Positions 1 to 4,444 of a DNA stretch of 5,324 bases are shown piece by piece. The position numbers were made by a program, and so were the translations under genes. The notes below the pieces were generated by a model that did not search any database, had not been told where the DNA came from, and was given only the letters and a program-made list of their open reading frames with translations. Each line of letters starts with the position of its first letter. Position 1 is the first letter of the stretch. Source of the DNA: an uncultured Lachnospiraceae bacterium. Lineage in GTDB: Bacteria > Bacillota > Clostridia > Lachnospirales > Lachnospiraceae. The stretch spans positions 1 through 5,324 of the forward strand of contig CAJUMM010000136.1 in the NCBI GenBank assembly GCA_910586955.1. Direction: 5' to 3'.

Positions 1-126
1 TTATTTGCTGATAGAATAGATACGGTTGTTAAAGGAGATAAAAAGGTTAAAAAAGTGATAGTCGTATTTGGTGTGGGAGTATTTTTAATTTGTGCCCTTG
101 CTATTGTTGTAAGTATCTTAGCATAA
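1..126 (+). CDS. C-terminal end of an unidentified protein ending in one membrane helix (5' truncated)
   Basis: The frame is open from the first base to a TAA at 124-126, giving 41 residues; the start lies outside the window. The visible tail has a charged, lysine-rich stretch (residues about 11-18, GDKKVKK) followed by about 22 hydrophobic residues (VIVVFGVGVFLICALAIVVS) and then the stop. This is a terminal transmembrane helix with lysines on the probable cytoplasmic side, so it could be a tail anchor or the last helix of a larger membrane protein. No family can be named from this fragment. The segment is AT-rich (about 27% GC over 1-60), like kptA downstream. An intrinsic terminator begins 45 bp after the stop, which supports this being the true end of a transcription unit. 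Reading frame and stop are seen directly; membrane location is inferred from hydrophobicity. Confidence 0.6.
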   Translation, partial: LFADRIDTVVKGDKKVKKVIVVFGVGVFLICALAIVVSILA

Positions 127-171
127 AAATCTAAATCTGAAATTTCAATTTGTGAAATGAGTTGACGCATC

Positions 172-204
172 AAAGACAGTGGGCGTTTTGCCTGCTGTCT
201 TTTT
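172..204 (+). terminator. Rho-independent terminator after the truncated first gene
   Basis: AAAGACAG (172-179) pairs perfectly with CTGTCTTT (195-202). A T-G wobble (180/194) and GGGC (181-184) with GCCT (190-193) extend this to a 13-bp stem closed by a GTTTT loop. The T-tract TTTTT (200-204) overlaps the 3' arm and is followed by ATA. The minus strand offers only three T after the stem, so it should work mainly in the plus direction. It separates the first gene from kptA. Confidence 0.88.
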
Positions 205-227
205 ATAAGGAACCGGTGTGAAAATTC

Positions 228-245
228 TGTTATTATCAGTAATAA
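228..245 (+). promoter_or_regulatory. Possible extended -10 promoter with an AT-rich dyad, upstream of kptA
   Basis: TG at 228-229, one base, then TATTAT (231-236) fits an extended -10 element; no recognisable -35 lies about 17 bp upstream. A 6-bp inverted repeat, TTATTA (230-235) and TAATAA (240-245), overlaps it and could bind a repressor or be chance in AT-rich DNA. The terminator at 172-204 means kptA needs its own promoter downstream of it, and this is the best candidate in 205-257. It would place the transcription start near 243. Weak evidence. Confidence 0.3.
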
Positions 246-266
246 GTATTTTTGTTTGGAGGATAT

Positions 267-692
267 ATGAGAAAGTTAGATAAGCTGAGTGTATTTATTA
301 GTCTTGTATTGCGGCATAAACCAGAAGCGGCAGAAATTAATTTAGACGAGCATGGATGGGCGAATGTGGATGAACTTATTGATGGTATAAATAGTACGGG
401 ACGTAAAATTGATATGGAAACATTAGAAGAATTTTTATATCATGGAACTGCAGATAGATTTATAAAAAATATTATGATAGAAGGGTTGAAGCCAATGAGC
501 CGTTTATATGTCCATCTTTCAAAAGACATTAAAACTGCAAATAAAGTTGGGAAACGGCATGGGAAGCCAGTGATTTTGAAAATACATAGTGGATGGATGT
601 ATCAAGAAGGAATTAAGTTTTATCTTTCTGAAAACGGTGTATGGCTGACTAGAAAAGTAGATGTAAAATATTTAGAGCAGATGAATGTCTGA
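267..692 (+). CDS. kptA: KptA/Tpt1-family RNA 2'-phosphotransferase with an internal ~40-residue deletion
   Basis: KptA/Tpt1 enzymes remove a 2'-phosphate from RNA using NAD+, making ADP-ribose 1'',2''-cyclic phosphate; the bacterial role is unclear. The ATG at 267 is chosen because GGAGG (258-262) lies just before it; an in-frame TTG at 252 would overlap that site. The 141-residue protein shows the N-terminal domain with the catalytic pair R16-H17 in LVLRHKPE, HGW at 29-31, then YHGTA (58-62), YVHLS (81-85), VGKRHGKPV (94-102, third catalytic Arg at R97) and ENGVWLT (122-128). Family members are usually about 180 residues. Between LEE (53-55) and FLYHG (56-60) the usual segment with the R-A-x-Q-G-H-S motif, which supplies another catalytic Arg, is absent while the frame is kept. 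Both flanks are well conserved, so activity is doubtful; it may be a decaying gene, a binding-only variant or an assembly error. It is AT-rich (about 33% GC over 361-660) and stands apart from its neighbours, suggesting transfer. Family assignment is firm, function is not. Confidence 0.85.
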   Translation: MRKLDKLSVFISLVLRHKPEAAEINLDEHGWANVDELIDGINSTGRKIDMETLEEFLYHGTADRFIKNIMIEGLKPMSRLYVHLSKDIKTANKVGKRHGKPVILKIHSGWMYQEGIKFYLSENGVWLTRKVDVKYLEQMNV

Positions 693-706
693 TTTTATAT
701 GCGTTT

Positions 707-724
707 CAGTTCCTGTGGGAACTG
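707..724. repeat. Perfect 7-bp inverted repeat after kptA
   Basis: CAGTTCC (707-713) and GGAACTG (718-724) are exact reverse complements around a TGTG loop, 15 bp after the kptA stop. As RNA it would form a stable hairpin, but no T-tract follows on either strand (TATAGG on plus), so it is not a standard intrinsic terminator. It could be an mRNA 3'-end stabiliser, a weak terminator for kptA or a protein-binding site. It lies where composition changes from AT-rich to mixed. Confidence 0.5.
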
Positions 725-763
725 TATAGGTTTCAAAGAGAAGAGGAGAAGGCTTACTTCCGT

Positions 764-793
764 TTGACCATTTCCCAGGAAGTGTGGTAAAAT
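764..793 (+). promoter_or_regulatory. Sigma-A-type promoter for the vanZ-like operon
   Basis: TTGACC (764-769, 5 of 6 to the -35 consensus) and TAAAAT (788-793, 5 of 6 to the -10 consensus) are 18 bp apart. TG at 785-786 adds an extended -10 (TGnTAAAAT). Transcription would start near 800, leaving a leader of about 75 nt before the ATG at 877. I see no T-box or riboswitch signature in that leader, and no overlapping operator beyond a trivial AAATC/GATTT dyad near 835-846. Confidence 0.65.
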
Positions 794-876
794 AGCAAAA
801 ACCCCATTCACCCACAAAATTTGCCGAGCGTAAAATCGGGATTTGAATAGGGCGGTAAGTGGAAAGAGGTGTTGTA

Positions 877-1401
877 ATGAAGTACTTGATAAAATATTGC
901 ATAGATTTTACAGTGCTGGTTTTCCTGTACGCTTTCGTTTTTTTTAAGAAGTGGAGGACCCGGGGCAAAGACAGCCTGGTTGTCAATACGCTCCTGTATG
1001 CCTATCTCTCGTTCGTGCTCTATTTCACTATGATGCCGGTGATCACATCCATCCCATTCATGCTGAACCATCCCTATCAGCCTATGAATCTGGTGCCGTT
1101 TATTGACGTTTCTTTGGGAAGAGGGGATTTTTTCAGGCAAGTGGTCTTGAATGTTATCATGACCCTGCCCTTCGGCTTTCTGTTTCCTCTGACCTGGGAC
1201 AGAAGGGCCAAATTCGGCATGACAGTGTTTTTCTGCTTCTTGATGAGCTTGGGTATCGAGCTCTTACAGCCGTTCTTTGAACGCTCCTCGGACATTACAG
1301 ACCTGATTACGAATATGATCGGCGGAGTGCTGGGATATGGCCTTTATGTTGTTTTTAAGCCGGTCACCTTCTGGGTCTTGGAGCGTTTGAAAACCAGATG
1401 A
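877..1401 (+). CDS. VanZ-like family membrane protein
   Basis: A 174-residue polytopic membrane protein of the VanZ-like family. The ATG at 877 is preferred because AAAGAGG (863-869) lies 7 nt upstream; an in-frame GTG at 859 has no good binding site. About five hydrophobic segments are visible: roughly 3-23, 35-57, 88-106, 113-133 and 143-168. Family hallmarks are MNLVPF (70-75), N92 with TLPFGFLFP (96-104), and the long signature of GIELLQ (126-131), R136, D139, D142, N146 and GGVLGYG (149-155). The founding VanZ of enterococci gives low-level teicoplanin resistance by an unknown route; most chromosomal relatives have no assigned function. No vanA/H/X-type gene is present here, so calling it a resistance gene would be unjustified. 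It is first in a two-gene unit, with its own promoter upstream and the next gene 21 bp downstream. Family is clear from sequence; a cell-envelope role is inference. Confidence 0.88.
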   Translation: MKYLIKYCIDFTVLVFLYAFVFFKKWRTRGKDSLVVNTLLYAYLSFVLYFTMMPVITSIPFMLNHPYQPMNLVPFIDVSLGRGDFFRQVVLNVIMTLPFGFLFPLTWDRRAKFGMTVFFCFLMSLGIELLQPFFERSSDITDLITNMIGGVLGYGLYVVFKPVTFWVLERLKTR

Positions 1402-1422
1402 TTTGGAAAAGGGAGAAAATAT

Positions 1423-2046
1423 ATGAAGATTTTAGATATAAAAATCCAACAGCAGCTGGAACAGGCATCCGAGGCCCGGGTAAGCCAGGAACAGAAAATA
1501 TTGTATGAGGACTTTTACCAGAGGCTTAGAAGCAGAAAACCTTTCAGCGAAGCAGAACTAAATGAAATGCGGCAGACACAGCCCGGATTTTATGATATGG
1601 TAAAGTCTCTGGAGCGGGACGTCCGGCTCTGTGAAAACAGGCTTGAGAACTGTGCGTCCAGGGAGGCCGTATGGCAGCTGAAGGAAGATTACCTGGAGGA
1701 GATTAGCCTGAGCGTGCGCTCTATGGAAAGCAATCTTATGCTTCCCTGGGAGAAAAAGCTGGAATATATGATGTTTAAAGATACGAAAATTTCCGTGATT
1801 GAGGAACTGATTGATGATTTTGCTGGAAGCCCCCGGTATGAGAATCTGCCGGAAGAGGCGGAGGATGCCGGAGAGACTGCGGCTGAAAGTGCAGAAGAGG
1901 GTTCCCGGGAAAATGGGGAGGTGGCCAGGGAAACAAGTATTAAATATGCGAAGGCCAAAGCCGGCTATGACAACTTTGGCCGTTTTGCAGAAGAAGAACC
2001 GGATCCGGTCCGCCTGTCGTCCGCTTCCTTTGAGGCAAAGGGATAA
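1423..2046 (+). CDS. Unrecognised acidic helical protein, cotranscribed with the vanZ-like gene
   Basis: This encodes a 207-residue protein that I do not recognise. The ATG at 1423 has GGGAG (1411-1415) 7 nt upstream, and the gene starts 21 bp after the vanZ-like stop, so the two are probably one operon. There is no signal peptide or membrane helix, so it should be cytoplasmic. Residues 1-135 are rich in E, K, R, Q and L with few breaks, suggesting a helical, perhaps partly coiled-coil domain; two cysteines (C70, C77) fall in it, with conspicuous W84 and W109. Residues 143-170 form a low-complexity acidic stretch rich in E, A and G, probably a disordered linker, followed by a short tail with YDNFGRF (182-188) and a second acidic cluster (190-194). 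The tail could be a docking peptide. No enzyme motif is visible. The coding frame is supported by spacing, ribosome binding site and composition; function is unknown. Confidence 0.75.
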   Translation: MKILDIKIQQQLEQASEARVSQEQKILYEDFYQRLRSRKPFSEAELNEMRQTQPGFYDMVKSLERDVRLCENRLENCASREAVWQLKEDYLEEISLSVRSMESNLMLPWEKKLEYMMFKDTKISVIEELIDDFAGSPRYENLPEEAEDAGETAAESAEEGSRENGEVARETSIKYAKAKAGYDNFGRFAEEEPDPVRLSSASFEAKG

Positions 2047-2051
2047 GTCTT

Positions 2052-3332
2052 TCAGTTCTGAAGCCTTTGGAGATCCTGATAAAAGCCCGGATAGGAAATC
2101 TGGACGCATTGGCTCCCCCGGATTTCGGTTTCGCCTTCCGCCTGGAGGGCGGCCACGGCAAAGGACATGGCAATGCGGTGATCCAGATGGCTGTCAATGA
2201 GGGCCCCATGGAGGGGGAAGCCTCCTTCCAGAATCATACCGTCCTCGGCAGGGGTGACGTGAGCGCCCATGGCCAAGAGATTTTCCGTCATTACGTCAAT
2301 GCGGTTGGATTCCTTGACTTTCAGCTCTGCGGCATCCCGGATAACCGTGGTGCCCTGGGCAAAGCAGGCCATAACTGCCAGAATGGGAAGTTCATCAATC
2401 AGGGTGGGAATTAAACTGCCCTCTATCACGCACCCCTTTAAGGGTGCGCTTTTTATCAAAAGGTCTGCGGTAGGCTCTCCGCTGTCTTCCCGGCAGGGGA
2501 AAATCTGGATATCCGCCCCCATTTTTTCACAGACTTTTAAAATACCGGCCCGGGTGGGGTTGACGCCCACATTGCGGATCAGGACCTGGGAGCCGGGAAC
2601 GATGCTGGCAGCGGCGATAAAGTAGGCGGCGGAAGAGATATCTCCCGGCACCATGACTTTCCGCCCTTCCAGACGGGAACCGGGCAGAATGGCTGCTTTC
2701 GTGCCTTTCCTTTCTATCTGCGCACCGAAGTAATGAAGCATCCGCTCGGAGTGATCCCGGGAGAGGGACGGTTCCGTTACGCTGGTGGGAGAATCGGCGT
2801 ACAGGCCTGCCAGCAGGACGGCAGATTTTACCTGGGCGGAGGCTACGGGAGAGGTATAGGAAATTCCCCGGAGAGGCCTTCCCTGGATCCGCAGGGGGGC
2901 ACAGCCGTTTCCGGACAGGCTCTCTATAGAAGCTCCCATTTGGGAGAGGGGTTCTATAATGCGTCCCATGGGACGTTTCTGAATGGAGGCATCTCCGGTG
3001 AGGGTGGTTTCAAAAGACTGGCCGCTTAAGATGCCGGAAATCAGCCGGGTGGTGGTTCCGCTGTTCCCGGCGTCTAAAATTTCTTTCGGCTCTTTCAGGC
3101 CGTGAAGCCCATTACCGTAGATATAGATTTCCTCTGCCTTCTCTTCGATACGGATTCCCAACCTGCGGAAGCAGTCAATGGTGGAGAGGCAATCGGCTCC
3201 TTTGAGAAAATTTTCAATGCAGGTAGTGCCCGAGGCAAGGGAACCAAACATCACGGCCCGGTGGGAAATGGATTTATCTCCTGGGACATGAAGTTCTCCT
3301 TTAAGCGGCGCAGCAGCTGGTCTGAATTTCAT
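2052..3332 (-). CDS. aroA: 3-phosphoshikimate 1-carboxyvinyltransferase (EPSP synthase), class II-like
   Basis: The enzyme joins phosphoenolpyruvate to shikimate 3-phosphate, giving EPSP, the sixth step to chorismate, in the cytoplasm. The 426-residue length is typical. Motifs in order: PGDKSISHR (17-25), GNSGTTTR (89-96), GDASIQKRPMGR (113-124), SAQVK (165-169), RDHSE (192-196), VPGDISSAAYF (228-238), NPTR (258-261), IDELP (312-316, D313 in the catalytic Asp position), KVKESNR (338-344, E341 and R344) and LDHRIAM (383-389, R386). The GDKS, SAQxK, RxHxE and NxTR set is the class II pattern, as in Bacillus, Staphylococcus and strain CP4. However, G92 is kept where CP4 has Ala, so glyphosate tolerance cannot be inferred. 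The ATG at 3332 has GGAGG (3345-3341) 8 nt upstream, directly after the tyrA stop codon. It is the last gene of the operon in the window, and its stop is 5 bp from that of the convergent gene. All expected active-site residues are present. Confidence 0.97.
   Translation of the reverse strand: MKFRPAAAPLKGELHVPGDKSISHRAVMFGSLASGTTCIENFLKGADCLSTIDCFRRLGIRIEEKAEEIYIYGNGLHGLKEPKEILDAGNSGTTTRLISGILSGQSFETTLTGDASIQKRPMGRIIEPLSQMGASIESLSGNGCAPLRIQGRPLRGISYTSPVASAQVKSAVLLAGLYADSPTSVTEPSLSRDHSERMLHYFGAQIERKGTKAAILPGSRLEGRKVMVPGDISSAAYFIAAASIVPGSQVLIRNVGVNPTRAGILKVCEKMGADIQIFPCREDSGEPTADLLIKSAPLKGCVIEGSLIPTLIDELPILAVMACFAQGTTVIRDAAELKVKESNRIDVMTENLLAMGAHVTPAEDGMILEGGFPLHGALIDSHLDHRIAMSFAVAALQAEGETEIRGSQCVQISYPGFYQDLQRLQN
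2429..2454 (+). terminator. Predicted plus-strand intrinsic terminator inside aroA (antisense)
   Basis: CGCACCC (2429-2435) pairs perfectly with GGGTGCG (2442-2448) around a 6-nt loop, then C and TTTTT (2450-2454). This is a compact GC-rich stem followed by a T-tract, the standard intrinsic form. It reads only in the plus direction: the minus strand has no T-tract after the stem. It lies within aroA codons for about residues 293-302, antisense to aroA, and 383 bp after the stop of the 1423-2046 gene, which has no convincing terminator of its own. It may end that operon's mRNA. Function is inferred from structure only. Confidence 0.5.
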
Positions 3333-3345
3333 GCAACGTTCCTCC

Positions 3346-4443
3346 TCAGCGTTCGTATATGGTGTAGCGGTATTTCCGCAGAAGCGCTACTGCTTTCTTA
3401 TAAGAAAGTTCATCGTAAAGCTCTACTTTTAAGACGGCTTCTTCAAATTCCCGGTTATGGATAATCTCAATGTTTTTCAGGCTGATCCCCCCGGAGGCCA
3501 GGATGGTGGAGAGGACGGCGATCCCTCCGGCTTCGTCCACCATGTCGCAGTAAAAGGCGTACATTTTTTTGATAGGGCCCGCGGAAGCGTCCGGTATGGA
3601 ATTGCGGTAATCCCGGGAATCTTCAAAAAATTGGTGCAGGCTTTGGGAATCCCTGCTTCCAAGCTGTTCTTTTAGTGCCTCCAGGGCCCCGATATAGCAC
3701 TCCAGAACCTGGGTGATAGGGGCAGCGTTAGTCAGGCAGATCTGCTCCCACATTTCCGGGGAGGAGGAGGCGATCCGGGTAATATCTTTAAAGCCTCCTG
3801 CGGCGATCCGTTTCATAAGCTTCTCTTCCCCGTCCAGATCCCGCACCAGATTTACCAGGGAGGAGGCGATCAGGTGGGGCAGGTGGCTCACGCAGGCCGT
3901 GATAAAGTCATGCTGCCGGTAGTCCATCACCAGGGGCAGGGCCTTTAAGGAGGAGATAAAAGACACGAAATCTTCTACGGTCTCCGGAGGAACCTGGGGG
4001 GCGGGGGTGATGATATAGTAGGCATTTTCAATCAGGTGGGGTTTGGCATTGGCATAGCCGGTTTTCTCGGAGCCGGCCATAGGATGGCCGCCTATAAAGC
4101 AGTTTTCCAGATGAAGGGACAGGGCTTTCTCATGAATATCCGTCTTGGTGCTTCCCACGTCCGTCAAAACAGCCCCTTCCTTCAGAATGGGTTTCAGCCG
4201 TTCCAGATACATGGCGTTGGTGGACACGGGAGCGCAGAGGAAAATGCAGTCGCAGGCGGCGAACTGGGCGTCCACCGCCGTGCAGGCCATGTCTACCGTT
4301 CCCTGGTTGGCAGCGTCGATTAAGGTATCGGTGCTGCGCATATAGGCCATAATCTGGATTTCCGGATGAAAAGCTTTGATAGCTTTGGCAATGGAGCCGC
4401 CAATAAGTCCAAGCCCCACAAAACCTACGGTTTCTATGTTCAT
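3346..4443 (-). CDS. tyrA: Prephenate dehydrogenase with C-terminal ACT domain
   Basis: The enzyme oxidatively decarboxylates prephenate to 4-hydroxyphenylpyruvate, committing chorismate flux to tyrosine. The 365-residue protein begins with a Rossmann nucleotide-binding fold: GLGLIGGS (10-17) and the end of beta-2 at AYMRS (33-37). It continues with APVS (71-74), DVGSTK (95-100), GGHPMAGSEKTG (118-129, catalytic-type His at 120), SHLPH (186-190) and GGFKDITRIASS (about 216-228). From about residue 293 an ACT-like domain follows (DEAGGIAVLSTILASGGISL, then IEII), the usual amino-acid sensing module, so tyrosine feedback inhibition is likely by family knowledge. No fused chorismate mutase is present. 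Most NAD+-dependent relatives have Asp after the Tyr of beta-2; here it is M35 followed by Arg-Ser, hinting at NADP+ or relaxed use. The ATG at 4443 follows the aroF stop by 1 bp. Arogenate as substrate cannot be excluded. Confidence 0.95.
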   Translation of the reverse strand: MNIETVGFVGLGLIGGSIAKAIKAFHPEIQIMAYMRSTDTLIDAANQGTVDMACTAVDAQFAACDCIFLCAPVSTNAMYLERLKPILKEGAVLTDVGSTKTDIHEKALSLHLENCFIGGHPMAGSEKTGYANAKPHLIENAYYIITPAPQVPPETVEDFVSFISSLKALPLVMDYRQHDFITACVSHLPHLIASSLVNLVRDLDGEEKLMKRIAAGGFKDITRIASSSPEMWEQICLTNAAPITQVLECYIGALEALKEQLGSRDSQSLHQFFEDSRDYRNSIPDASAGPIKKMYAFYCDMVDEAGGIAVLSTILASGGISLKNIEIIHNREFEEAVLKVELYDELSYKKAVALLRKYRYTIYER

Positions 4444-4444
4444 C

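Noticed and set aside
162..167. TTGACG as a possible -35 box for kptA.
   Set aside because: The matching -10 position (about 185) falls in the terminator hairpin and reads GTTTTG, so no promoter fits.
800..876. Possible T-box or riboswitch in the leader of the vanZ-like gene.
   Set aside because: No T-box core sequence, specifier stem or terminator/antiterminator pair is visible; only a trivial AAATC/GATTT dyad.
877..1401. Glycopeptide (teicoplanin) resistance gene vanZ.
   Set aside because: Only the broad VanZ-like family is supported; no van ligase, dehydrogenase, dipeptidase or regulator is nearby.
1390..1407. Weak hairpin CCAGA-TGA-TTTGG flanked by A runs, a possible minus-strand terminator for the aro operon.
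   Set aside because: The stem is five pairs with one G-T wobble and only four T follow; too weak to call, and it spans the vanZ-like stop codon.
1998..2009. A 12-bp perfect palindrome, ACCGGATCCGGT.
   Set aside because: It lies in coding sequence for Glu-Pro-Asp-Pro-Val, and about one such palindrome is expected by chance in a window this size.
1558..2109. Minus-strand open frame of 183 codons opposite the unknown gene.
   Set aside because: It overlaps the 3' end of aroA, has no convincing ribosome binding site, gives a protein with no family features, and is explained as a shadow of the 1423-2046 gene.
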